Origin: Euperipatoides rowelli
Lineage: Eukaryota > Onychophora > Udeonychophora > Euonychophora > Peripatopsidae
Reading direction: 5' to 3' (one strand)
DNA length: 12,699 nt
Assembly (NCBI GenBank): GCA_003024985.2
Contig: PXIH01S0009831.1
Every line of letters begins with the position of its first letter. Position 1 is the stretch's first letter. Of this stretch, positions 1-7,470 are shown piece by piece. The translations under genes and the position numbers were made by a program. The notes under the pieces were generated by a model that was not told where the DNA came from, did no database searches, and worked only from the letters and a program-made list of their open reading frames with translations.

Positions 1-276
1 TTTTTTTTGTACAAACAGTCAACATTAAAAATTTCAAAAGCTTTTACATTTTAAAGAACAATCTTTAAAAAAACCTGGACTTTGAAAGAAAGTCAAGAAA
101 ACTATAAGATTACATGGTATTGAGAGAGCTGAAATAAAATGCAGTAAATAAAAATTAAACCTATAAAACAAAAATATTAACACATATTTTCTAATGAATG
201 ATTTTAAATGTTGATATTTTTTAGGTATCAGGAGAGCTCATTGTAAGGATTTAAAAGCCTTAAAAACTAACAGCTT

Positions 277-312
277 CCAGGGGCAAAGCCCCTGGACCCC
301 ATTCAGGGGCTT
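277..312. repeat. GC-rich nested hairpins in AT-rich DNA
   Basis: CCAGGGGC (277-284) and GCCCCTGG (288-295) are perfect 8-bp inverted arms with a 3-nt loop. AAGCCCCTG (286-294) also pairs perfectly with CAGGGGCTT (304-312), so the middle arm can fold either way. C-runs continue to about 333. Such a GC-rich self-complementary patch in AT-rich intron DNA suggests a fragment of a dispersed repeat, but I cannot assign a family. Confidence 0.55.
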
Positions 313-637
313 TACAGCACCCCCAAACCCCTAACTGATAACATTAATCTGAATTGTACAAGCAGCCTCCACCATACATAATTCACCAGCCACAAGAAAA
401 AAATCTACTTTTTTTAGGAGCCGTTTTTAAATCAAATGTGCCGACGGGGGCTTCTTAAGCCAATCCGACAGTCATCGGTAACCATGTTTTTTTGTTTTGT
501 TTACAATCATAACCTTCAACCCCATGCTGAACCCTACACTATTTAATTGAAATAATAACTATGTCCCAAATCTAATTCAAGTAAATTTAATAGAATAAAT
601 GTTCTTAATCATTTTTACTGTACATTATTTCCTTCAG

Positions 638-720
638 CCAACTGTTGACCAATCGACAGTTGTTTCTGGAGTAATCCGTGCAGACAAGTTTGCTACACAG
701 ACACTAATCCCTTTTAATAT
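638..720 (+). other. Possible repeat fragment or cryptic exon
   Basis: A pyrimidine-rich tract ending in CTTCAG (to 637) resembles a splice acceptor. The following bases read open as PTVDQSTVVSGVIRADKF and onward to a stop past 740. No good donor follows: GTAATC at 671 is only moderate. Perfect 7-bp arms CAACTGT (639-645) and ACAGTTG (656-662) flank a 10-nt loop. This makes a transposon-end fragment at least as likely as an exon. Confidence 0.2.
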
Positions 721-834
721 TCTTTTATCTTTTATATTCTATTGATTGAGTTTATATCTTAATGTTTGTTATATTAATGAATAATTTTAAAATCTGATGA
801 AATTAAGCATAATATAATACAAATGTATTTGTTG

Positions 835-842
835 CTCTATAT
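835..842 (+). repeat. Left target-site duplication of hAT element
   Basis: CTCTATAT lies directly before the left terminal inverted repeat and is repeated exactly at 1667-1674 after the right one. An 8-bp duplication is the mark of hAT-superfamily insertion. Confidence 0.9.
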
Positions 843-1666
843 CAGGGGTGCCCAACCAGTCGATCACGATCTAAGTCAATCTTGATGTTTGTGTGGTAGA
901 TTTTACTTTTCCCCTCAGTTAAGTGTACTTAAATCAGATTTTAATGTTTTAATTTTTTTTCTTACTATTTGAATATACAGTAATTCCTCATTCAACAGGT
1001 TTAAAAGATACATGAGTTAAATATAATGCTTTTATGCCAGTTCTCTTACTCTTGCACAATCAGAGGAGGCTTTACAGGAGTTACATGACTCTGAAAATGC
1101 CAAATTTACAATACAGATTAAATAACTTTTTTTTTATTGAATTAGATTTATCTGCTTAAAAGTTTTTATAAATAAATCAAACATTCCTTTGTAATGAGAA
1201 AAATCAAAACAGTAAATAGACTAGACTTTGATCAGTTCTCTCTATGCAGGATGCTAATGAAGGGATGAACTCGACTTGTGGCAAATGAATAGCAATTTGA
1301 TTTGTTAGAATAATAAAGTCACTTTATTTTTTCATTTTTTCTGATAAAACCTTTTTTTTTCTCTTGTTAAAAATATCATAGCATCTTTTTTTTGTTTAAA
1401 ACTTATTAAATTAGGCTGAACTATATAGCATATTTTTTTTAATATTTTAAAGTATTTTATACCGTTCATTATTTTTCTAATGAGAATTAAAAACTTATAT
1501 GTACTGTATTTACTTTTAATATTAATTTGGTCCTCTTGATTTGTTTATATTTTAATAGTTTGTCTTTGATATGTTCAATAAACATTGATAACATATTCTA
1601 ATTTTGTATTTTTCTCCCGTACAGTACATGGGTAGATCGTAGGTACATAACTGTTGGGCACCCCTG
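843..1666. mobile_element. Non-autonomous hAT DNA transposon
   Basis: The element is 824 bp long and bounded by terminal inverted repeats. The left end reads CAGGGGTGCCCAAC and the right end is its exact complement, GTTGGGCACCCCTG. The match continues imperfectly inward, with related GATCTA/TAGATC motifs just inside both ends. The CAGGGGTG terminus and the perfect 8-bp duplication CTCTATAT on both sides identify a hAT-superfamily insertion. The interior is AT-rich with several T-runs and no transposase frame. A short open stretch near 1058-1120 is too small to call a transposase remnant. It is therefore a deletion-derived or MITE-like copy that would have needed transposase from elsewhere. 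It sits just upstream of the acceptor at 1729-1730, in the presumed intron of the host gene. Confidence 0.88.
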
Positions 1667-1674
1667 CTCTATAT
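1667..1674 (+). repeat. Right target-site duplication of hAT element
   Basis: CTCTATAT follows the right terminal inverted repeat and is identical to 835-842. The lack of any mismatch suggests that the insertion is not very old or that this site has decayed slowly. Confidence 0.9.
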
Positions 1675-1710
1675 TATATAAAACTTATTTTAACATAGAA
1701 GGTTTTTATA

Positions 1711-1730
1711 ATAATATGTTTTTTTTCCAG
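1711..1730 (+). promoter_or_regulatory. Splice acceptor before penultimate exon
   Basis: A run of T ends in TTTTTTCCAG, with AG at 1729-1730. This is a strong polypyrimidine tract and acceptor. The frame that opens at 1731 begins on a whole codon (phase 0). The ATG at 1716 lies inside this tract and is not a credible start codon. Confidence 0.75.
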
Positions 1731-1902
1731 TTATTTCTTGTTCCACAAGGTAATTATTTCTATCAGGGTAAAAAAGTTGATAATGAGCCACCTTTTCCTC
1801 TTCTCCAATGTTTGGATTTATTGCAAAAATTGGAAAATTTTAAATTTAAAGATGGTCGAAATAGTCAAGAACTGGAACTTCAAAAAGTTGTACCCTTTCC
1901 AG
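1731..1902 (+). CDS. Penultimate coding exon of an unrecognised gene
   Basis: This 172-nt exon starts after the acceptor at 1729-1730 and ends at CCAG|GTAATG, a near-consensus donor (GT at 1903-1904). It encodes LFLVPQGNYFYQGKKVDN and onward to KVVPFP, about 57 residues of mixed hydrophobic and charged composition that look like real protein. A predicted leucine-rich helical stretch (LLQCLDLLQKLENF) lies in the middle. The leftover G at 1902 combines with TT at 2837-2838 to make one valine codon and enters the frame of the next exon, so the two exons fit exactly. If the donor is not used, the frame reads on through GNAKPNAIIQ to a TGA at 1962-1964. That would be an intron-retention product with a different C-terminus. 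The protein family is not recognised. The N-terminal part of the protein is outside the window. Confidence 0.72.
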
Positions 1903-2109
1903 GTAATGCCAAACCTAATGCTATTATTCAAAAGTTTCTTAATGAGATAGGGCTAAGTGCTTGAGTTCAACTCTAGACTGGGGTAATTTATAAAAGCTTG
2001 GTTGGAAAATTTAAATAAAAAACTTGCACGATTAAGAAAAAAATTGCAATTTATGTAAAGGCAACAATGAAAAATAAAATAAAATATCATAGTTCTGGAC
2101 AGTTATATA

Positions 2110-2475
2110 AATGTAAAAATTAATTTTGTTTTAAAATGCAAAAAATATATACATGTATATATATGTGAAGCCCTGCAGGACTAGTCGAGTCAAGAAAGCA
2201 TTCTGACTCAGCGCTACAGCGACTAAGCTGGACGCCGGTTCGAATCGGTAACCTTGAATTCGATTTAGTACAATGTATATTAAGTTTGTATGTACATAGT
2301 GTAAATAATAATAAAAACCTTTAAGGTTTTTTTAAAAAAAAAAAAAAATTAAAAATGTAAGTGGATTTTAAAATATAAAATTCTATGTGGGTGAATTTTA
2401 AAATGTAAAATTTATTTGGGTAAAACTTAAAATGCGAAAATATATGTGGATGGATTTTAAAGCTGTAATTTAAAT
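2110..2475 (+). repeat. Degenerate ~30-bp tandem repeat, split by a SINE
   Basis: Units beginning near 2361, 2387, 2416 and 2446 share the pattern GTGGRTGRATTTTAAAATG followed by an A-rich tail, with spacings of 26-30 bp. A related stretch at about 2110-2150 (ATGTAAAAATTAATTTT, then TTTTAAAATGCAAAAAATAT) aligns well with 2402-2445. The array therefore probably existed before the SINE landed in it. Low-complexity sequence makes the exact unit borders uncertain. Confidence 0.6.
2165..2348 (+). mobile_element. tRNA-derived SINE
   Basis: This is a GC-richer island of about 100 bp in AT-rich intron, carrying an RNA polymerase III B-box match, GGTTCGAATC, at 2237-2246. It is preceded at the right distance by a tRNA-like 5' part starting near GAAGCCCTGCAGG (from 2167); the A-box is weak. 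A unique AT-rich body follows. A self-complementary AAAAACCTTTAAGGTTTTT comes just before a 15-base poly(A) tail (2334-2348). This head, body and A-tail plan is typical of a SINE spread by LINE machinery. No clear target-site duplication could be found because both flanks are repetitive. The parent tRNA and the partner LINE are not identified. Confidence 0.75.
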
Positions 2476-2811
2476 TTGTTAAAAATAAATCCCCTTCCCT
2501 AATTTTTTAATTTTACTGGTTGTACAACTATATTCTGAAATAATAAACAAACAATAAGAAATATGTCACGAGTACAATGAATTGTGAATTTTTCATAGAA
2601 ATTTCCAAGGATTTGATTTTTAATAAATTTTACAAAATTACCACTACTTTCTGCAGTGTATTTATGTAATGGCAATAAACATTTTGTAAGCAATACTATT
2701 CTAATGACAATGACTATGAAAATTTGTTAATCATAAGTATAAATAGGAAATATTTAGAATCACATTTATAAATATATGAATTAAATATAAAAAAAATATT
2801 TAACCAAATAC

Positions 2812-2836
2812 AATTTTTTTATTTTATTTTCATTAG
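2812..2836 (+). promoter_or_regulatory. Splice acceptor before terminal exon
   Basis: A T-rich tract ends in TTTTCATTAG, with AG at 2835-2836. The ATG at 2848 lies only 11 nt downstream. The frame is already open from the acceptor (GAA GAC AAG ATG), so this methionine is more likely internal than the start codon. It would be the start only if the preceding exon were a 5' UTR exon. Confidence 0.65.
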
Positions 2837-3366
2837 TTGAAGACAAGATGTCGGTCACACAATGGTTAAAAAATGTCCTAGAATTAGAGGAAAAGATTTT
2901 GCCTCAAAGAATCGTGACACCTCAGTCTGTGACAATCGAATCTCCAATGGATGGGATGTCAATTAATATTGAAGGTGTGCCATCAGAACCTCGTAAGAGA
3001 TCTCGCAGTAAAGGGAGTATAAAATGGGATATTGAAGAACTCCAAGAGACTAACAATTTTCCTGAAATTCAAGCTCGGAAAGCTGCAGCGTCATTTGTAG
3101 CTACAGTATTGGCTAGTTCAATGGCTCGATATATTGAACTTAGATGTGAAAATGATGAAACTTATAGTTCTACAGTTAAAATAGCTCAAATATCCGCTGC
3201 AAGAGCAACAGCTGAAGCAGCGGTCGCAGTTCAACGAGGAGATGCTGATGCTGCAGTAAGGGCTGTAATTAATGCTGTAAAGGCGGTTCAAGATGCTACT
3301 GGTTCTTTCGAGACTAAAGCTCATCGTAAGAGTAGTTCAAAAAGTAAAATGTGTTCGCTTGTTTGA
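2837..3366 (+). CDS. Terminal exon: Ala-rich protein with CaaX-like tail
   Basis: This is the last exon, ending in TGA at 3364-3366. From the methionine at 2848 it encodes 172 residues; joined to the previous exon the visible product is 233 residues. Numbering from that methionine, the parts are: a helical stretch with WLKNVLELEEKIL (6-18); a Pro/Ser-rich linker (19-48); a basic RKRSRSK patch (49-55) that could be a nuclear signal or acidic-lipid contact; an acidic segment (60-75); and two alanine-rich helices (78-98 and about 110-150, with AAVRAVINAVKAVQDA amphipathic in pattern). The tail HRKSSSKSK (159-167) is followed by M and the C-terminal CSLV. A cysteine four residues from the end next to a polybasic stretch is the layout of prenylated, membrane-anchored proteins such as small GTPases, but no GTPase motifs are present. 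Codon use and composition contrast clearly with the flanking AT-rich DNA. The family is not recognised and no function is claimed. Membrane anchoring is inference from the tail. Confidence 0.8.
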
Positions 3367-3821
3367 TGTATATCGGCTAAGAATTCAGATTAAGGGACTT
3401 AATTAACAGGTTGTAAGATACCATTGTCATGTCATTTAGTTACATAAGACAGTCTGTAAGTGAAGCCCCTAGAAATGGATTCTTAGCTAGTAAAACAAAT
3501 GATGTAACTACTGTAATTATAGTACAACTGTTTTTATAAACCTGATGTGCAATATGAAATTAATATCTATTTTTAAAAAAATACTTACTTTTTTTTTTAT
3601 CAAACCGGACATTATCAGGCGACTATCTTATCAGATGGTCAGATGACAGATACCATATTTAATTTCTTTTTGTTTGTTTCTTTAATTAAAGTTTGTTTAA
3701 AAGGTTAAGCTGTAAATATATTAAAATGTGTAATTATATTTGAAGTTTTATCTTCAATACAGAATTCACTATATGAAAACGGTTTAAAAATTAAGATTTT
3801 AAATTACTATCATGCAATTTA

Positions 3822-3849
3822 CCAATCTGGTTCAATGGAACCAAACTGG
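3822..3849 (+). repeat. Imperfect hairpin in the 3' UTR
   Basis: CCAATCTGGTTC (3822-3833) pairs with GAACCAAACTGG (3838-3849) across a 4-nt loop, with 2 mismatches in 12 positions (one G-T tolerable in RNA). The stem is too short for a microRNA precursor. It could be a small UTR structure or chance. Confidence 0.35.
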
Positions 3850-4285
3850 AAAATGTTGAATTTTTTTTTAAAAGTATAATTTGAGATGAAAATTGTGAAA
3901 TATGTATGGATGCATATTTAATATGCATGCATAGATAGACTAAAAGTTATATGTTGTAAAATAATGTATGCAAAACTTAGAATTTATTAAATCTATTTTG
4001 TGATTATGAAATTAGTGTTTGTACATCCAGTAGTGAGATTATCTATGTCCTGTTAAGTGAAGCATTTTTTAATGATGAATACCTTTTGCTACTTCCTTCT
4101 TGAAATCTTCCATGGTTTACAAGTTTTGGCTGTGATGTATATTTTTTTTATTATATGAATCTCTTAGTTTTTAATTATACAGTAGTCTATATATGTATGT
4201 GGCATTTTTTTTTTTTTTTTTTTGTGGTTGTCTTGTTTTGCTGTTTTTAATTTAAATTTATATTAAGCTCCCAAATATTTTACAA

Positions 4286-4291
4286 AATAAA
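4286..4291 (+). terminator. Candidate poly(A) signal, proximal
   Basis: This is a canonical AATAAA about 920 bp after the stop codon. The downstream sequence is not strongly GT-rich, so it is weaker than the next one. Confidence 0.35.
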
Positions 4292-4430
4292 TTAATGGAT
4301 AATGATGAAAAGTGCAGAATTGTTTTTTTCTCGATTCCTTCCCAAAGCAAACTTTTTTATTGAAATTATTAGTTGAAATAATTTATATATATTTTTTTTT
4401 TTATTGAATTACAATTCCGATGCTTATTTC

Positions 4431-4436
4431 AATAAA
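4431..4436 (+). terminator. Candidate poly(A) signal, distal
   Basis: AATAAA is followed within 10-25 nt by a T/GT-rich stretch (TTTTTATTTTGTTGTAG), the expected downstream element for cleavage and polyadenylation. It is the best end for the gene's transcript in this region. Confidence 0.45.
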
Positions 4437-4450
4437 TCAGGCATTTTTAT

Positions 4451-6933
4451 TTTGTTGTAGATTTGTTAAAGGAATTTATAAGAAGTAAAAAAAAAAGAGT
4501 AAGAGAACGGGGATTTAAAATGGACTAAGATAAGAGAAAAGTTTACGATTTTAATAAATTGTCTTTAAAGTTTATTTTCACAATTTTCAATTTTATACAT
4601 ACAATCGTATCTTTCCGGACAAAATCCTTATATTTTAAGAATCACCACTTTTGTAAATTTAATAACAATACAGAATTATATTTTTATTTTGAACAATATT
4701 AGATGAACTAATAAAAATTAACAATCTAATATTTTGGAAATATTTTTTTTTAATACATATTCGTAAACATCGCTAACTAAAATAAATTTTTGAAAATAAA
4801 ACTTACAAAATTGCTTCCATATTACAGCTTCAATACTTTCAAATAAATAGTGTTATATTTAATCTATCTTCGCTTTTTAAATGTTTTCAAGTAATTTGAA
4901 TATTTTCGTAGATTAGAATCTTCCATCATGACTTCTCATGTGCCAAACCACAAAATCCCTTTGCTTCCAGACTCTAATTAAAATATAATTTTTAAACATG
5001 TTAAAATGCATTTATAGAATTTAATAAGATAAGGTATTTAAATAAATGTTTAGTGATTCATTTTCAAAGAATTTCGTTTTAATATTGCATTAGTCTGCTG
5101 CGATGTGAAATTTGTCCGGCTTTGAGAGTGATGCAGTTTTTTTAATTTTATGACTATTTTATAGGTACAAGTAAGATAGACTTCAAACCCTTGAAGCAGA
5201 AAAGACTGTTTAAGAAAAAGGTCTGTGTGACTTCAACAGAGGGATAATTAAAAAATTCCCATATAATATATTCATACCAGATGGAGCTAAGGTCAATCCT
5301 ATGGCAATAACCTGATTATGTATTCTAACCAACTGACTGTTTTGCAGTTACATAACGAATTCAAATTTTCTCATTCCTGTTTTGTTTAAAATATCTAGTT
5401 TATACAAAAAAAAAAAAAACATCCCCCTCACCACCCTGTTTAAAAAACATTTTTCATCGTATGATCCAATAAATTTAAATCCAAAATAAAATTTATTTTC
5501 CAATCAACAAATATAAACAACATGTTAAAGGTTTACCGTATTAAATTTAAAGTGTCAATTAAATAAATATAGTTGGAGAGATATTATACCAATCTTAAAA
5601 CTACTCTTTTGGAGTATTATAAGAGAAAAAAAAATAATTAAAGACACTATAACTTTTGCAAAACAAGATAAACATGTTACACAAGCATAATTACTAAGTT
5701 AACTTATTGGTCAAAAAATAAAATATTTTAACTGGATAGTCATTTAATTTGATAACATCTAGATTGTGAGGTGGGATGAATATAAACATTCGATTGTAGG
5801 TTAACATTTATAGATTATAATAAAGCTTGCACTAGACATGTCCAGACGCTACTGTGAAAACTGTTATGTGAGACATGTCAAGATGTTACTGTGAAAACTG
5901 TATATTATGTCAACAGATTTCCATTTAAATGCACAATTAGACTTTAAATTATGTACTTATAATAAATCTGTTTACAGTAGCAGCTTTTTAAATCATAATA
6001 AATTAGCCCTATTATTATTTATTATGGTGTAATAATATACTGTATATAACTTGTAACAATATCTGAAAAGGGCGAAATATTGGTTAATAATATAGAAAAA
6101 TTTCATAATCTTTTTCCTATTTAAAAAAGAATGGATTTGAAATATTATGGAGGTCCAATTTACATACAAGATAATGATCTGCTCATGTGGTTTACAGAAT
6201 GTGTAAAGATGAAAGAGTTTAAAGTGAAAAGTGACTTACTACTCTTGTATCATGTTAGAATATGAACAAATGTTTATTTTAAATTGTCAATCATATTTTT
6301 ACATCTTGTTTATTATAGAATTTATGATTCAATTTTATTGTATTTAATTTTAAATAAAATTCTAAACAAAGATGAAAGTGTTTGAAATTTATTTAATCTA
6401 AATTTGACAACACATCTTATCAATGGTATAAAACTTGTGGAAGAAATTAACAACACACATACTCAATACATTGTAGTTTTTCCATAATGTTTGATAAAAA
6501 TTTAAAAAGCTAAAATAAACATAATTTATTCTGCTGTCAGGACATTTGCAGGAGTAATGTTTATTAGATATTGCTTGGACCTGGAATTAAAAATTGATCT
6601 GCAGAACAAATATTTTGTATTAAAATTCATACTAACGACTAATTAGAGAATTTCACAGGATTATTCTGAATTACGATTGAATTCTGGGCAAAAAATGTTA
6701 TATTTTGGGCATAACAGAACAAATGAATAATGCTTTAATAATCAATAACATAGAACATAAAGTTGGATAGCTTTGAAAGGCTTAATAGTTCATTGTCTGT
6801 TTGGGGGGGGCTATTAAATGGTACTGATCAACAATCTACCATTCATAACATAGGCCTAGTATTTGAGTTATCACACTGTTAGTTCATTCTTTACAAATAC
6901 CCAGATTCCAACAGAATCCCAGCTGATATTTGC
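4451..6933. other. AT-rich intergenic DNA
   Basis: No exon with convincing splice sites was seen on either strand, and there is no RNA gene. Notable items are the 37-bp tandem duplication at 5834-5908, a 44-codon open frame at 6131-6265 without supporting context, and a run of eight G near 6804-6811. Confidence 0.5.
5834..5908 (+). repeat. 37-bp tandem duplication
   Basis: AGACATGTCCAGACGCTACT at 5834 recurs as AGACATGTCAAGATGTTACT at 5871. Both are followed by GTGAAAACTGT, so two adjacent units of about 37 bp differ at three positions in this part. It looks like a local duplication. Confidence 0.75.
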
Positions 6934-7254
6934 GCCAAATTTCAAGTTAGCCCTATGTTGGGAAGTATGCTAAATACTACCAGGTCATTTCCCCTCCCAC
7001 CAAAAAAAATCCTTATTTTCATTGTCTACACTATGGAACCACCCACAAATGTCAAGTTTGTGCTATTTTGGAAGTATGCTAAACACTACCGGTAGTGTTT
7101 AGCATACTTCCAAAATAGCACAAACTTGACATTTGTGGGTAGGTTCCATAGTGTAGACAATGAAAATATAATTAAGGATTTTTTTTGGTGGGAGGGGAAA
7201 TGACCCGGTAGTGTTTAGCATACTTCCCAACATAGCACAAACTTGAAATTTGGC
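6934..7254. repeat. Long palindrome (fold-back) with ~160-bp arms
   Basis: The left arm (6934-7090) is the reverse complement of the right arm (7091-7254) along nearly its whole length. The arms meet without a spacer at ACTACC|GGTAGT. Differences include a 6-bp insertion in the right arm (around 7170), a 1-bp insertion near 7141, and several substitutions at the outer ends. This divergence argues for a real, aged structure over a simple assembly artefact. Each arm holds about 1.4 copies of the unit that also forms the tandem array to the right. Confidence 0.85.
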
Positions 7255-7460
7255 ATGTAGGTAGGTTCCATAGTGTAGACAATGAAAATTGACTTTTGGA
7301 TTTTGTGGGTGGAGGTATGCGGGCAAAGGTACCGGTAGTGTTTAGCATACTTCCCAAGCACAAACTTGAAATTTGGCATGTGGGTAGGTTCCATAGTGTA
7401 GACAATGAAAATAGAGTTTTGGATTTTTTGGGGTAGTGGGGGGGGGGGGAGAAATGACCC
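7091..7460 (+). repeat. Tandem array of 116-127-bp units (three copies)
   Basis: GGTAGTGTTTAGCATACTTC begins units at 7091, 7207 and 7334. Each continues with a shared block (CACAAACTTGA, then GGTTCCATAGTGTAGACAAT), then GAAAAT and a G-rich end. Spacings are 116 and 127 bp, and the third unit runs to about 7460 where it meets the Helitron-like terminus. The third unit ends in a run of at least 12 G (within 7437-7449). Confidence 0.85.
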
Positions 7461-7470
7461 AACAATGGAC

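Larger units (their letters stand above)
1..842. other. Non-coding DNA, probably intron of the plus-strand gene
   Basis: This stretch is AT-rich with no long open frame. The first coding exon seen (from 1731) starts at a splice acceptor, so at least one earlier exon must lie upstream of the window or be unrecognised here. This stretch is therefore most likely intron. It contains a GC-rich hairpin patch at 277-312, a GC-richer segment at about 425-490, and a short conserved-looking segment at 638-720. Each is listed separately or under findings. Its intronic status is inference; no donor site has been tied to it. Confidence 0.45.
1903..2836 (+). other. Intron (phase 1) between the last two exons
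   Basis: The 934-bp intron starts GTAATG and ends TTTTCATTAG. Splicing after the first base of a codon preserves the frame exactly: 172 nt + 530 nt = 234 codons including the stop. It contains a tRNA-derived SINE (2165-2348) and a roughly 30-bp tandem repeat on both sides of it. AATAAA-like strings near 2014 and 2070-2085 could serve as poly(A) signals for an intron-retained transcript ending at 1964. This alternative is weaker because the coding continuity across the intron is so clean. Confidence 0.65.
3367..4450 (+). other. Probable 3' UTR of the CaaX-tailed gene
   Basis: No further open frame or splice pattern is seen after the stop at 3364-3366. The sequence is AT-rich, with T-runs (for example 4206-4223) and small palindromes at 3822-3849 and about 3910-3928. 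The end is placed at the strongest poly(A) signal pair near 4286 and 4431. Length and end are inferred. Confidence 0.45.

Noticed and set aside
1738-1950. Alternative-frame 70-codon plus-strand frame
   Set aside because: Shadow of the penultimate exon. The chosen frame joins in phase to the next exon and this one does not.
2165-2250. Functional tRNA gene
   Set aside because: A B-box is present but the A-box is weak and no full cloverleaf could be drawn. The poly(A) tail marks it as a SINE.
2499-2693. Minus-strand 64-codon frame in the intron
   Set aside because: AT-rich composition, no splice or promoter context, and inside the intron of the plus-strand gene.
3118-3324. Minus-strand 68-codon frame
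   Set aside because: It lies wholly inside the well-supported plus-strand terminal exon and is a shadow of its codon pattern.
4614-5118. Possible transposon bounded by CCGGACAAAAT and its near complement ATTTGTCCGG
   Set aside because: Only about 10 bp match, there is no target-site duplication, and a similar CCGGACA string occurs alone at about 3605. Most likely chance.
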